In this document: positions 25,404 to 35,376 of the stretch, piece after piece
Position numbering within the stretch: the stretch's first letter is position 1
How the letters are laid out: each line of letters starts with the position of its first letter
Origin: an uncultured Bacilli bacterium
GTDB taxonomy: Bacteria; Bacillota_I; Bacilli_A; RF39; UBA660
Length of the DNA stretch: 64,000 nt
Direction: 5' to 3'
NCBI GenBank assembly: GCA_944363865.1
Contig: CALVVN010000024.1
Coordinates: 1-64,000 of the forward strand
Notes under the pieces: generated by a model
The model's database searches: none
Told to the model about the DNA's origin: nothing
Seen by the model: the letters and a program-made list of their open reading frames with translations, nothing else
Position numbers and translations under genes: made by a program

Positions 25404-25877
25404 CTAAAAAGGTAAATCATCATCACTTAAAGATACTTCAGTTCCAAAATCCTTGAACGGATCTTCACTTGAAACATCTATTCCTTCTTCAAATGATGGA
25501 GTATCAATCGGCGTTGCACTTGGTATATCAACAAATCCTCCTGATTGCGTTTCATTTCTATCCCTTTTAGTTCCTAAAAACTCAACCGAATCTGCAACAA
25601 CTTCAGAAACATATCTTTTGCTTCCATCTTGTGCATCATAACTACGAGTTTGAAGTCTTCCTTCAATACCAATCAAACTGCCTTTAAAACAATATTTACC
25701 TATATTTTCAACCGATCTATAAGATACAACGTTTATAAAATCAGCTTCTATAATTCCCTCTTTATTCTTAAAAGGTCTATTTATTGCGACCGTAAAATTA
25801 GCAACAGAATTTCCTGTTCCAATAGTCCTTATTTCAGGATCACGAGTTAGTCTACCAACTAGAATAATTTTATTCAT
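25404..25877 (-). CDS. ssb: Single-stranded DNA-binding protein
   Basis: A 157-residue SSB. It opens with MNKIILVGRLTRDPEIR and an OB-fold through about residue 105. An acidic, Pro/Ser-rich linker follows, ending in DDDLPF, the C-terminal tip that recruits replication and repair partners. It lies between rpsF and rpsR as in most Bacillota, its ATG overlapping the end of rpsF. Confidence 0.97.
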   Translation of the reverse strand: MNKIILVGRLTRDPEIRTIGTGNSVANFTVAINRPFKNKEGIIEADFINVVSYRSVENIGKYCFKGSLIGIEGRLQTRSYDAQDGSKRYVSEVVADSVEFLGTKRDRNETQSGGFVDIPSATPIDTPSFEEGIDVSSEDPFKDFGTEVSLSDDDLPF

Positions 25878-26164
25878 TATTCATCCTCCTTAACAATTAA
25901 ATGTCTTAGTATCTTTTCATCAATTAAAGCTTTACGATCAAACTCTTTAATAGCTTCAGGAGTAGCTTCAACATTCAATAAATAATAATAACCTCTTATT
26001 GAATCTTTTATTGGATAAGCAAGTTTCTTTTGCCCCATTTCTTTTGAATTTGTAATATTAGCTTTCATATCCGTTAAAACTTTTTCAAAAGATTTTACTG
26101 TATCACTAATAACTGATTCCTCAAGATCTGCTTTAATAATAAATACTATTTCATATTTATTCAT
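25877..26164 (-). CDS. rpsF: 30S ribosomal protein S6
   Basis: A 95-residue protein of the usual length, MNKYEIVFIIKADLEE through GQKKLAYPIKDSIRGYYYLLNVEA and FDRKALIDEKILRHLIV. It binds S18 on the 30S platform. First gene of the operon, with the strong AAGGAGGTGA site and a short structured leader. Confidence 0.97.
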   Translation of the reverse strand: MNKYEIVFIIKADLEESVISDTVKSFEKVLTDMKANITNSKEMGQKKLAYPIKDSIRGYYYLLNVEATPEAIKEFDRKALIDEKILRHLIVKEDE

Positions 26165-26188
26165 TACTTCACCTCCTTATGGTCAATG

Positions 26189-26238
26189 GCTTCCTTTTAG
26201 AAGCAAGGAGCTTTTTGCTCTTCTTGCATATTATAACA
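26189..26238 (-). promoter_or_regulatory. rpsF promoter and structured leader
   Basis: Minus strand TGTTATAAT (26238-26230) is an extended -10. The leader then forms two hairpins, GAGC-AAAAA-GCTC (26220-26208) and GCTTC-TAAAAG-GAAGC (26204-26189), just before the ribosome binding site. S6 operon leaders in Bacillota often bind the S6:S18 pair for feedback. The conserved CCG loop of that motif is not obvious here, so feedback control is only possible. Confidence 0.45.
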
Positions 26239-26277
26239 AACATAGTATTAAAAGTATATTAAAAAGTATAAAAAAAA

Positions 26278-26919
26278 TTAACATAAAAAGTATAAAAAAA
26301 ATGAGTGATAATCATTAATTAAAACTAATTTATCATAATACAAAGCATTTGATAAACTAATATATGGTAAAACAAATATAATCGCAGTTCCAAAAGTGCA
26401 TAATACAACTAAAATCCATCCAGAAAAACTGAGAATAAATTTTAAATAGTTAAACTTATAACCACTTATTAATTCCCGGCTACTTCTTAAAGCATCTATA
26501 ACATCTTTTTCACCATCAGCGAAAACATAATTAACAAATGAATAACATAACATTACAATAACAGCAGGAACTATAAAGAAAAATAAACCAAACATAAAGA
26601 ATATCTGAACAATTAAATTGATTATAAATATAGTTATAAAACTTTTATAAAAACAAAAAAAATTACTAATAGCAAAATTATTACCGCGAATTAAATTAAG
26701 CATATAAAACGAAAATCCCACAAAAAGTTGAGACGATATTAATGAAAACAAAATTAAGTATACAATACACTCAGTTAAAACAGAACTAAAATTAATATAA
26801 CTAAATAAAATCTCAAAAACAATTAATATAAATATAATTATCAAAATAGGTTTCCAAATATTCCACACATTATGTTCTAACATTTTTAAAGCTTGCATCT
26901 TTATATTTTTTCTATTCAT
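26278..26919 (-). CDS. DUF975-family membrane protein
   Basis: A 213-residue protein with five or six hydrophobic helices. FFIVPAVIVMLCYSFVNYV, ALRSSRELISGYKFNY and the closing LPYISLSNALYYDKL correspond to conserved parts of DUF975 proteins (PGI-x-LSY, S-x-M-x-GYK, PY-x3-A-x-FY). The biochemical role of the family is unknown. It is 16 bases downstream of ychF and may be co-transcribed. Confidence 0.7.
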   Translation of the reverse strand: MNRKNIKMQALKMLEHNVWNIWKPILIIIFILIVFEILFSYINFSSVLTECIVYLILFSLISSQLFVGFSFYMLNLIRGNNFAISNFFCFYKSFITIFIINLIVQIFFMFGLFFFIVPAVIVMLCYSFVNYVFADGEKDVIDALRSSRELISGYKFNYLKFILSFSGWILVVLCTFGTAIIFVLPYISLSNALYYDKLVLINDYHSFFLYFLC

Positions 26920-26935
26920 ACTAACACCCGTTTAT

Positions 26936-28030
26936 TTACACATTAAACCTAAAATAGCAAATATCTCCATCTTGCATTTCATAGTCTTTTCCCTCTAGTC
27001 TAGCACGCCCCGCTTCTTTAACCTTTTTTTCATCGCCATATTTAATTAAATCTTCATAACTGATAACCTCAGCACGTATAAAACCTCTCTCAAAATCAGA
27101 ATGAATAATACCTGCACATTCAGGCGCTTTCATTCCTGATTTAAAAGTCCAAGCTTTTACTTCGTCAGACCCAGCAGTAAAAAAAGTTCTAAGCCCTAGT
27201 ATTTCATAGGTTAATTTAATTAATTGATTTAGACCACTGTCTTCTATTCCAAGTTCATTTAAAAACACTTTTTTCTCTAAATCATTAAATTCAACCAATT
27301 CACTTTCTATCTTAGCGCACATCAAAACTACTTTAGAATCACCAACATAATTTTGCAATTTATTAACATTAGCATTATTTTTTAAAACTAAATCCATTTC
27401 AGTAACATTAGCAATATAAATTATAGGTTTCAAAGTTATAAAATTAAAAGCTTTAATTATTTTAAGTTCTTCATCAGAAAAATCTATACTACGTAGCGGT
27501 ATGTTTTGTACTAAATTATCTCTACATTTATATAACACATCAACTTCAAATAATGATGTTTTATCATTTGACGTTTTTGCTTTCTTTTCAATTTTTAAAA
27601 GCCTATTTTCAACTAATTCCAAGTCACTTATTGCTAATTCAGTATTAATTATCTCTACATCCCTAACAGGATCAATAGAACCATCAACATGTATTATATC
27701 TTTATCTTCAAAACACCTAACGACATGGATAACAGCATCAACTTCTCTTATATGTGATAAAAACTTATTACCTAACCCTTCACCTTTACTAGCACCTTTA
27801 ACAAGACCAGCAATATCTATAAACTCGTATTGAGTAGGAATAGTCCTCTCTGGAACATATATATTTTCTAAAACTCCTAAACGTTCATCTGGAACAGTCA
27901 CAATCCCTAAATTAGGATCAATTGTTGCAAAAGGATAATTAGCAGCCAAAATATTTTGCTTAGTAATAGCATTAAAAAGCGTACTTTTACCAACATTGGG
28001 CATTCCTATAATTCCTGCTTTAAGCGACAT
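26936..28030 (-). CDS. ychF: YchF/OLA1-family redox-regulated ATPase
   Basis: A 364-residue Obg-related P-loop protein. G1 is GMPNVGKST (residues 9-17), NYPFATIDPN is switch I, DIAGLV is G3, and the usual NKxD is replaced by NVTE, the alteration that gives YchF its ATP preference. The C-terminal TGS/ubiquitin-like domain contains FFTAGSDEVKAWT and HSDFERGFIRAEV. It binds ribosomes and acts in translation and stress control. Its start overlaps abgT by 11 bases. Confidence 0.96.
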   Translation of the reverse strand: MSLKAGIIGMPNVGKSTLFNAITKQNILAANYPFATIDPNLGIVTVPDERLGVLENIYVPERTIPTQYEFIDIAGLVKGASKGEGLGNKFLSHIREVDAVIHVVRCFEDKDIIHVDGSIDPVRDVEIINTELAISDLELVENRLLKIEKKAKTSNDKTSLFEVDVLYKCRDNLVQNIPLRSIDFSDEELKIIKAFNFITLKPIIYIANVTEMDLVLKNNANVNKLQNYVGDSKVVLMCAKIESELVEFNDLEKKVFLNELGIEDSGLNQLIKLTYEILGLRTFFTAGSDEVKAWTFKSGMKAPECAGIIHSDFERGFIRAEVISYEDLIKYGDEKKVKEAGRARLEGKDYEMQDGDICYFRFNV

Positions 28031-29558
28031 AATTAACTCCCGGCATTGAACCTATACCTAATGGTAGTCCTGTTACGTAGAAACTACTTATTAAAATAAA
28101 CCAAATTACCAAAACAGCCAAACTATATGGTAATGTATATTTTAAACTTCCAAATATAGAAATAGTCCCATTTTTATTATATTTTTCCATAAACGCTAGA
28201 TATATAACGAAGTATGCCATTACTGGTGTAATTCCATTTGCAACGCTAACTCCAGCAACATAAATTATCTGAGCAAACTCTGGACTCAAACTTGCATTCA
28301 TAAATACCGGAATTGTTATACCTGATAATACAGACCATTTTAATGCAATACCAGTTTGAAAAATATGACTTATTATAGATATAACAAATAATAGAATAAT
28401 CAAACCAAAACCAGTCAAATTAACTTCACCAATTACATTAGACAAAAGTGCAGTTAAAACTAATCCGATATTTGATTTTTTTAATATACTAATAAACATT
28501 GATGCCATAAATATCAAAACCAAAATACTTCCGATTCCATCTAAAGAATGAGATAAACAATCAGAAATATCTTTACCTTTAATAGACTTTGATACAAAAC
28601 CATAAGTAAAACCAACTAAAATAAATAGAAATACAACAATAAATACAAAAGCTTGGCTAAACACAGCATTTGTTCCAAATAGCATATCAATATAATAGTC
28701 ACCACTACTATCTAATAAAGCCCCAGAAAAAGGTAAACCTGGAATAATCATGTAAATGATTGCAATAACGTATAAAAATCCAACACCTAAAGATACAATT
28801 AAACCTCTAAGTTGTCTATTAGTTATCTTAACGTCTTCTAAAGTTTCTATATCATCAAACTCATATTTTCCTAGTTTAGGCATTATATTTTTTTCAGTTA
28901 TTCTGGTAAAAACTATACTTGTAATTATAACAGCTAAAATCATAATCAATAATTGAAAAAACAAGCCAATATCATATTTTGTATCCATAATGTGACTAGC
29001 ATTTAAAGTCATTGTTAACAAACTACTATCTATAGCGCTCAAAAATACATTCATTCCATATCCAAATGAAACACCAGCAAAAGCAGCAATTATACCTCCC
29101 AAAGGATTTCTATGTCCATACTTAAACAATAAAGCTCCTAGTGGTAAAAATAAAACATAACCAATATCTCCTACCAAAGTACTTAAAATACTAAATAAAA
29201 TTAATATAAATGTTAACGAATTCTTTTTAAAGTTTTGTGTTATTAAAGTAAAGAAGGTTTTCATAAATCCACTTCTTTCTAAAACACCAATTCCTATTAA
29301 AGTTATAATTAACATTGATAATGGTGCAAAACTAACGAAATCTGTAATAGCAGTAGTAGCAATTTCTTTAATCCCTTCACCACTTAATAAGTTTTCTACC
29401 TGAACAACATTGTTATTAGATAACTCATTAGTAACAGTATTTACAGTGCTATAATCTGCTTGAACATTAAAGAAAGATAAAATTCCACTTAATAAAATAG
29501 TTATAGCAATAAGTATAATAAACATCAATATTGGATTAAAATGAAACTTAGATTTCAT
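28020..29558 (-). CDS. AbgT-family transporter
   Basis: A 512-residue membrane protein with about 12 helices and paired re-entrant hairpins characteristic of AbgT proteins. Recognisable stretches are GIGVLERSGFMKTF, SILSTLVGDIGYVLFLPLGALLF, GRNPLGGI-like (GHRNPLGGII) and GVSVANGITPVMAYF. Family members export folate-pathway inhibitors or take up p-aminobenzoyl-glutamate. It sits between the DUF951 gene and ychF with overlaps on both sides, so it belongs to the parAB-led run. Confidence 0.9.
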   Translation of the reverse strand: MKSKFHFNPILMFIILIAITILLSGILSFFNVQADYSTVNTVTNELSNNNVVQVENLLSGEGIKEIATTAITDFVSFAPLSMLIITLIGIGVLERSGFMKTFFTLITQNFKKNSLTFILILFSILSTLVGDIGYVLFLPLGALLFKYGHRNPLGGIIAAFAGVSFGYGMNVFLSAIDSSLLTMTLNASHIMDTKYDIGLFFQLLIMILAVIITSIVFTRITEKNIMPKLGKYEFDDIETLEDVKITNRQLRGLIVSLGVGFLYVIAIIYMIIPGLPFSGALLDSSGDYYIDMLFGTNAVFSQAFVFIVVFLFILVGFTYGFVSKSIKGKDISDCLSHSLDGIGSILVLIFMASMFISILKKSNIGLVLTALLSNVIGEVNLTGFGLIILLFVISIISHIFQTGIALKWSVLSGITIPVFMNASLSPEFAQIIYVAGVSVANGITPVMAYFVIYLAFMEKYNKNGTISIFGSLKYTLPYSLAVLVIWFILISSFYVTGLPLGIGSMPGVNYVA

Positions 29559-29734
29559 TCAGACACCACCTTCTTCAATCGTTTTTCAAATTTAATTCTA
29601 TCCAGCATAACTACTCGTCCACAATTAATACACTTTAATTTAATATCAACGCCAGTTCTAACTATTTGCCAAAGATTTGTTCCACAAGGATGTGGTTTTT
29701 TCATTATAACTGTATTTCCTTCTTTATAATTCAT
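29555..29734 (-). CDS. DUF951-family zinc-ribbon-like protein
   Basis: A 59-residue protein starting at the ATG directly after the parB stop codon and ending in an ATGA overlap with abgT. It contains MKKPHPCGTNLWQIVRTG, DIKLKCINCG and VMLDR, the complete DUF951 signature with a single Cys before a CxxC pair. These small proteins are almost always encoded between parB and ychF in Bacillota, exactly as here, and their function is unknown. The AAGGTGG before the start lies within parB. Confidence 0.92.
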   Translation of the reverse strand: MNYKEGNTVIMKKPHPCGTNLWQIVRTGVDIKLKCINCGRVVMLDRIKFEKRLKKVVSE

Positions 29735-30631
29735 TTAATCAATTTCCACCTTAATATCTAATATTTTCAAGATTCTTTCTAAATCTTTTTCACTATCAAA
29801 TGGTATAGTAATATTTTTATTATTAACCTTTACCATAGTTCCAATTTTATCACGCAATATGTCTTGAACATACTGATAATTAGGGTTAACTTTTGCCTTT
29901 GGTTTAGCTATAGGATTTTTACGAACATAATTCTCATTAACAATATTCTCTAGTTCTCTCACAGATAAGTTTTCATCTACAACTCTTTGCGTTAAGTCAA
30001 AAACTTTCTCTACATCACTAAGTTTACTTAGTATTCTTGCATGTCCCATAGATAATTTATCATCTAAAATAAGTTTCTGAATTTTAGAAGGTAACTGCAA
30101 TAACCCTAAAATATTAGTCAAGTAACTTCTGCTTTTTCCAATCTTCTTGCTTAATTCATCATGAGTTAAATGCAAAGTTTCTAACATCTTTTTATATGCT
30201 TCTGCTTCTTCAATTATATTTAAATCTTCACGTTGTATATTTTCAAGTATAGCAATTTCTAACATTTCTTCATCAGTAAAATCTCTTATTATTGCAGGTA
30301 TTTTTTCAAGACCGGCTTTTCTAGCAGCAAGTGTTCTTCTTTCTCCAGCAACAATTTCATAACCTTTTATGCTACGCTTAACTATAATAGGTTCAATAAC
30401 GCCATACTCTTTTATTGAAGTAGCTAGTTCTTCTAATTTTTCATCATCAAAAACTTTTCTAGGTTGATATGGATTGCTACGAAGTTCACTCAAATTTAAC
30501 AACTTAACATCCTCTTTATTACTACTTTCAATTATATTTCTTTCCAATTCATCAATATTAAAAGCTTCATTGCTGAATAGTTGTTCTAGACCCTTCCCTA
30601 ATGCTCTCCTCTTCTCTTGCATTTCTTTCAA
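29735..30631 (-). CDS. parB: Chromosome partition protein ParB
   Basis: A 298-residue DNA-binding CTPase. It has an N-terminal ALGKGLEQLF, a CTP-binding ParB domain with NPYQPRK and GERRTLAARKAG, then a helix-turn-helix (about 140-200, ELSKKIGKSRSYLTNILGLLQLP) and a C-terminal dimer domain. It loads at parS, and two parS-type palindromes occur at 63.77 and 63.82 kb. The start is uncertain: TTG at 30631 or ATG at 30622, both inside the end of parA. Confidence 0.95.
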   Translation of the reverse strand: MKEMQEKRRALGKGLEQLFSNEAFNIDELERNIIESSNKEDVKLLNLSELRSNPYQPRKVFDDEKLEELATSIKEYGVIEPIIVKRSIKGYEIVAGERRTLAARKAGLEKIPAIIRDFTDEEMLEIAILENIQREDLNIIEEAEAYKKMLETLHLTHDELSKKIGKSRSYLTNILGLLQLPSKIQKLILDDKLSMGHARILSKLSDVEKVFDLTQRVVDENLSVRELENIVNENYVRKNPIAKPKAKVNPNYQYVQDILRDKIGTMVKVNNKNITIPFDSEKDLERILKILDIKVEID

Positions 30632-31397
30632 TCACTTCCTTTGCTAAATTAATATACGCCAAAGCCCCTCTACATTTTGGATCATATTCAATTATAGGTT
30701 TTCCATGACTTGGTGCTTCTACTAATCTTACCAATCTAGGAATTATAGTATTAAATACTTTTTCCTTAAAAAACTTTCTTACATCTTCTACTACTTCTAA
30801 ACCAACTAACGTTCTCCCATCTAACATAGTTAAAAGTACACCTTCAATATCCAATTTAGGGTTAACCTTAGTTTGAGTTAAAATTATAGTGTTTAATAAC
30901 TGAGTAACACCTTCTAATGCAAAATATTCACACTGAACAGGTATCAAAACACTATCTGATGCTGCTAAAGCATTAGTCGTTAAAATCCCTAAAGCCGGTG
31001 GACAATCAATAATTATAAAATCATATCTATCTTTAATTTTATTAATTTGATTCTTTAACTGATCCCCAAGTATAAAATTCTCTTCTTTCATACTAGTTTG
31101 CATTAATTCAATTTCAACACCACTCAAAAAAATCATAGAAGGAATTACACTAAGATTTTTAAACCTAGTTTTAACAATTGCTTCTGATATTTCGCATCTG
31201 TTAGTTATTACATCATAAATACTAAGTTTAATATTACCTTTATTCATCCCTAAGCCAGTTGTACTATTACTTTGAGGATCCAAATCTATTAATAAAACCT
31301 TCTTACTCAAGTGGCCTAAAGCACTACTTAGGTTAATACTAGTAGTCGTTTTGCCAACTCCGCCTTTTTGATTTACCAGTGATATAACTTTAGCCAT
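30567..31397 (-). CDS. parA: Chromosome partition ATPase ParA/Soj
   Basis: A 276-residue deviant-Walker ATPase. NQKGGVGKTTT (residues 8-18) has both signature lysines, followed by LLIDLDPQSN (Walker A') and IIIDCPPALGILT (Walker B). With ParB it positions and separates origins and, in Bacillus-type hosts, regulates DnaA. It begins with a GAGGTAGT site, overlaps parB and is the chromosomal counterpart of the ruined parA near 7.1 kb. Confidence 0.96.
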   Translation of the reverse strand: MAKVISLVNQKGGVGKTTTSINLSSALGHLSKKVLLIDLDPQSNSTTGLGMNKGNIKLSIYDVITNRCEISEAIVKTRFKNLSVIPSMIFLSGVEIELMQTSMKEENFILGDQLKNQINKIKDRYDFIIIDCPPALGILTTNALAASDSVLIPVQCEYFALEGVTQLLNTIILTQTKVNPKLDIEGVLLTMLDGRTLVGLEVVEDVRKFFKEKVFNTIIPRLVRLVEAPSHGKPIIEYDPKCRGALAYINLAKEVIERNAREEESIREGSRTTIQQ

Positions 31398-31495
31398 ATT
31401 ACTACCTCGCTCACTATAACAATTTTAACACATATCATAAAATTTTAAAATAGAAATTATTAACAATATTGATAAAAAAAAGATGCAATTAACAT

Positions 31496-33379
31496 CTATT
31501 TTTCTACACTTTTCTTTGTTTTTCTAGTCTTTGTCTTTTTAGAATTTTTGTAATCCTTAACAATTTCTTCAATTTCTTCCTTAGTTAAAGTTTCTTTATT
31601 CATTAGTGTACTACTCAATAATTCAACTAATTCCTTATTCTTTTGAATAATATCTTTCGCGCGTTTATAACAAGAATCAATAATTTTTCTTACTTCTTGA
31701 TCAATTTCCAAAGCCACAGCATCAGAATAATTTTTAGATTTTATATAATCACGCCCCAAGAAAACTTCTTCGCTTCTATGTTCAAATTGAACTGGACCTA
31801 AATCGCTCATACCATATTCAGTAACCATACTACGTGCAATTCTTGTTGCTTTCTTAAAGTCATCACTAGCACCAGTACTCATTTCATTTAAAAATATTTC
31901 TTCACTTACACGACCTGCTAATAGTGAAGTGATTCTATCTAATAATTCGTCTTTAGTCATAACCATAGTTCTTTCTTCTTTAGGTAACATCTGAGTATAT
32001 CCACCAGCCATACCTCTAGGAATTATAGTTATTTTATGAACTTCTTCACCATTCGGTAATTCAATACCAATAACTGCATGCCCTGCTTCATGATAACAAA
32101 CAACCTTTTTTTCAAAATCAGTAACTTTCCTACTAGTTTTAGCTGGCCCCATTAAAACTCTGTCTCCAGCCTCATCTATTTCTTCCATACCAATAGACAA
32201 TTTATTTCTTCTAACTGCAAGAAGTGCTGCTTCATTGAGCATATTTTCTAAATCAGCTCCAGAATATCCAGGAGTTCTTTCAGCAATACGTTTTAACTTA
32301 ACATTTTCATCTAATATTTTATTTTTAGCATGAACTTCCAAAATTGCTTCTCTTTCTTTAACATCAGGTAAATTAACAGTTACTTGACGATCAAATCTAC
32401 CAGGTCTTAACAAAGCTGGATCTAATACATCTGGTCTATTAGTAGCCGCAATTATAATAATACCTTCATTTGATCCAAAACCATCCATTTCTGTTAATAA
32501 TTGGTTTAAAGTTTGTTCACGTTCATCATGTCCTCCACCTAAACCAGTACCTCTTTGTCTACCAACGGCATCTATTTCATCAATAAATATTAAACATGGA
32601 GCATTTTGTTTAGCTTCCTTAAACATATCTCTAACACGACTAGCACCAACACCAACGAATAATTCAACAAAATCTGAACCACTTATATAATAAAATGGCA
32701 CTTTTGCTTCTCCCGCTACGGCTCTAGCAAGTAATGTTTTACCTGTTCCAGGAGGTCCTACTAATAACACCCCTTTAGGTATTCTAGCCCCTAATTTTTG
32801 GAATTTCTTCGGATTTTTCAAGAAATCAATTAATTCACTAACCTCTTCTTTTTCTTCCTTTAGTCCGGCAACATTTTTAAAAGTTGTTCCACTTTCTTGA
32901 TTCATTCTTGCACGACTTTTTCCAAAATCAAATGTGCCGCCACCTTTAGCATTACCCATTAATTTATTTATTAAATATAAACTAAGCCCTATTATCACCA
33001 AAGTAGGCACTATGTTGACTAAAATAACCACCCAAGAACTATTACTTGGATCTCCTTTAGTATCAACACTTAGATTTTGTTCCTTAGCCACTGTAAGAAT
33101 ATTTTCAATAACACTATCACTTAACGGAACAATTAATTCAAATGTTTCATTAGCATCATAATCCTCTAATTTTCCACTTAAACTATAGACTCCACTTCCA
33201 CTTCTCGGCGTTATAGTCAATTCTTCAATTTTTCCTTCGTCCAAATATGTTGTAAACTCATTGTAATTCAAAGTATTAGTCTTCTTATTTAAAGTATCAA
33301 ACAAATACATTGTACACAATATAACAACAAACAACAACAAATAAGGCATAAATGTTTTAACAACTGTATTCTTTTTCAA
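31496..33379 (-). CDS. ftsH: ATP-dependent zinc metalloprotease FtsH
   Basis: A 627-residue membrane AAA protease. Two N-terminal transmembrane helices (about 8-25 and 115-138) flank an extracytoplasmic domain. The AAA module has GPPGTGKT (about 208-215), IFIDEID and the SRH with [20 protein letters not shown]. The peptidase domain has HEAGH and the downstream zinc-binding Asp region. It degrades misfolded membrane and regulatory proteins. The start is TTG at 33379 behind AAGGAGA. Next to tilS, as in most Bacillota. Confidence 0.97.
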   Translation of the reverse strand: MKKNTVVKTFMPYLLLFVVILCTMYLFDTLNKKTNTLNYNEFTTYLDEGKIEELTITPRSGSGVYSLSGKLEDYDANETFELIVPLSDSVIENILTVAKEQNLSVDTKGDPSNSSWVVILVNIVPTLVIIGLSLYLINKLMGNAKGGGTFDFGKSRARMNQESGTTFKNVAGLKEEKEEVSELIDFLKNPKKFQKLGARIPKGVLLVGPPGTGKTLLARAVAGEAKVPFYYISGSDFVELFVGVGASRVRDMFKEAKQNAPCLIFIDEIDAVGRQRGTGLGGGHDEREQTLNQLLTEMDGFGSNEGIIIIAATNRPDVLDPALLRPGRFDRQVTVNLPDVKEREAILEVHAKNKILDENVKLKRIAERTPGYSGADLENMLNEAALLAVRRNKLSIGMEEIDEAGDRVLMGPAKTSRKVTDFEKKVVCYHEAGHAVIGIELPNGEEVHKITIIPRGMAGGYTQMLPKEERTMVMTKDELLDRITSLLAGRVSEEIFLNEMSTGASDDFKKATRIARSMVTEYGMSDLGPVQFEHRSEEVFLGRDYIKSKNYSDAVALEIDQEVRKIIDSCYKRAKDIIQKNKELVELLSSTLMNKETLTKEEIEEIVKDYKNSKKTKTRKTKKSVEK

Positions 33380-33395
33380 AATAATATCTCTCCTT

Positions 33396-34721
33396 TTAAT
33401 AGTACTTAAGTATTATATCATACTCTTCATTAATATTTTTGTCAAACTTACTTTTCTTTAAACCTGGAATCCAAACAATTTTACCAGTAGCGTCTATAAC
33501 TACAGGCCAAAGTTTTCTTTCTCTCATAGAAATCTTCTCATCAATAAACATATCATTAACTTTTTTTCTACCTGACATACCCTTAACATCCATTTTATCT
33601 CCATTTTTTCTTGTTCTAACAGTAAGTGGAAACACTATATCATTAGTTGATAATCTAGTAACAAAATTACTTGTGTCATCTGTTTTCTCTAAAACTTCTA
33701 TATTCATTCCATTTGGCAAGTTAACAATTTTATCTATTTCAACTTCATAATCATTATCTTCTACATCATCATAATTAAAACTAATTTTATCATAAGTCTT
33801 AATCGCTTTTACATTATTAGGCAAATGAACTATACTATTGGCTTTATCTGATTTAATTAGATTAAATATCAAATTAACATGTGTATCACTAATAATTAGT
33901 AAATCATCACCATAAATATGTTCTAAAATATTATATATTAACTTAGTTTGCAATATATGATCAATTTCTAAAAACTTATTTATATCAATTAACCCTTGCT
34001 TAAACACTTTTGTCATTACAATTCCTAATTGTTTTTCCACAAAATTATTATATTCCATTAAAGTCTCACTAAACTTTAAAAACTTTAAATGCACATTAGA
34101 ATCTTCACCCTTTAAAAAAGGAAGCACATGTTTTCTATACCTATTTCTTGTATAAACTTCTTTTTCATTAGATTTATCGATGACGTAAGGTATAGAATTA
34201 TCTTTAGCATACTTTAATAACTGATCTTTAGTAACTGTAATTAGTGGCCTTAAAATAATATATTCACCTTTATGTATCATTTTTTGAAATCCACTATAAC
34301 CTTTTAAAGTGGAACCACGTACGATTCTCATTAAAATTGTTTCCATTAAATCATCCGCGTGATGTGCTGTTAATAAAAACTTTGCACTATATTGCTTACA
34401 TATTTTATCAAAATAATTATATCTAATTGAACGGGCTTCATTATGGAAGTTATCTTCGCCATAATTTTCAATCTTCATATATTCAAAATACAACCCAGCA
34501 TCATCACAATATTTCTGAAGAAACTTACGTTCACTGTCACTTTCCTTACGTACATTATGATTCACATGCGCAACTACAACAAATAAATCCATTTCTTTTT
34601 TTATTCTATTAATTAAATGCAGTAAACTCATGGAATCAGGCCCGCCGCTAACACCTACGACAACAGTATCTTTATATTTAATACCGCTATCTTTTACTAA
34701 ATAATTATAGACTTCATCCAT
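33396..34721 (-). CDS. tilS: tRNA(Ile)-lysidine synthase
   Basis: A protein of about 441 residues that converts C34 of the tRNA-Ile CAU anticodon to lysidine. It has the PP-loop SGGPDS near residue 25, AHVNHNVR, LLTAHHADDLMETILMR and, in the C-terminal domain, GRKKVNDMFIDEKI. The ATG at 34721 is preferred because GGTGA lies 5 bases ahead, which also avoids overlap with the preceding gene. Essential for AUA decoding, which is frequent in this AT-rich genome. Confidence 0.95.
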   Translation of the reverse strand: MDEVYNYLVKDSGIKYKDTVVVGVSGGPDSMSLLHLINRIKKEMDLFVVVAHVNHNVRKESDSERKFLQKYCDDAGLYFEYMKIENYGEDNFHNEARSIRYNYFDKICKQYSAKFLLTAHHADDLMETILMRIVRGSTLKGYSGFQKMIHKGEYIILRPLITVTKDQLLKYAKDNSIPYVIDKSNEKEVYTRNRYRKHVLPFLKGEDSNVHLKFLKFSETLMEYNNFVEKQLGIVMTKVFKQGLIDINKFLEIDHILQTKLIYNILEHIYGDDLLIISDTHVNLIFNLIKSDKANSIVHLPNNVKAIKTYDKISFNYDDVEDNDYEVEIDKIVNLPNGMNIEVLEKTDDTSNFVTRLSTNDIVFPLTVRTRKNGDKMDVKGMSGRKKVNDMFIDEKISMRERKLWPVVIDATGKIVWIPGLKKSKFDKNINEEYDIILKYY

Positions 34722-34722
34722 A

Positions 34723-35376
34723 TTATTCACCATCTACTTTTTCTACAATATTTAACTTATTATTATCACTAATAAGTATAAACTGGGCAGAATCCTCATA
34801 TCCCAAATCTTCTTCGTAAGTCCAAGAAGCACTGACTTTATACCCGTTATACTCTGTATCATTATATTCATAAGTAATTTCCTCAATATTACTAATAACT
34901 ACATCAGTGACAACAGGCAATTTTTGAGTTCTATTCCCATTTATATTACTTTCAATTGTATTATACATTGTATCACCTAGATTAATTTTAAAGTTTTCTA
35001 CCAAATCGTTATGTATAAACTCTAATCCACCTATGTCAGTACTAGCTAATTTATTATTTAAATTATACACGTCAACTACAAATAGTTGAGTCAACAAAGA
35101 TGCATATTTTTCATTATCAACTTCAGTTTCATCTAAAACTACTTTTAACTCATCAAAATATTTCTTATATAATTCAGTATCAGAATCATCTAAAGTATAT
35201 CCATACAAATCTAAAGTATCAAGATTTTTACGAGTTTCCACTTCTACATCATTATTAGCAAAAAAATCAAAGTATATTTTAACACCTACTATTGAAATTA
35301 AAACTAATAGTATAGCAAATGATACAAAATAATATATTTTCTTATAATTAACTTTCTTATTTTTTACTATTTTCAT
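34723..35376 (-). CDS. Membrane-anchored extracytoplasmic protein, unknown
   Basis: A 217-residue protein with a Lys-rich cytoplasmic start, one transmembrane helix (about 14-35) and an acidic, mostly helical extracellular part that ends in beta-rich sequence (VSASWTYEEDLGYEDSAQFILI), as in NTF2-like or lipoprotein-type domains. No family is recognised. It overlaps the LTA synthase-like gene by 20 bases and abuts tilS, so a cell-envelope role beside LtaS is plausible but unproven. Confidence 0.65.
   Translation of the reverse strand: MKIVKNKKVNYKKIYYFVSFAILLVLISIVGVKIYFDFFANNDVEVETRKNLDTLDLYGYTLDDSDTELYKKYFDELKVVLDETEVDNEKYASLLTQLFVVDVYNLNNKLASTDIGGLEFIHNDLVENFKINLGDTMYNTIESNINGNRTQKLPVVTDVVISNIEEITYEYNDTEYNGYKVSASWTYEEDLGYEDSAQFILISDNNKLNIVEKVDGE

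Noticed and set aside
26262..26300. Repeated AAAAAGTATAAAAAAA sequence
   Set aside because: Two nearby copies of low-complexity A-rich DNA; no structure or function beyond AT-richness.
29541..29729. Plus-strand 62-codon frame between parB and abgT
   Set aside because: It lies opposite the DUF951 gene, whose HPCG and CxxC signature and perfect start/stop junctions identify the coding strand.
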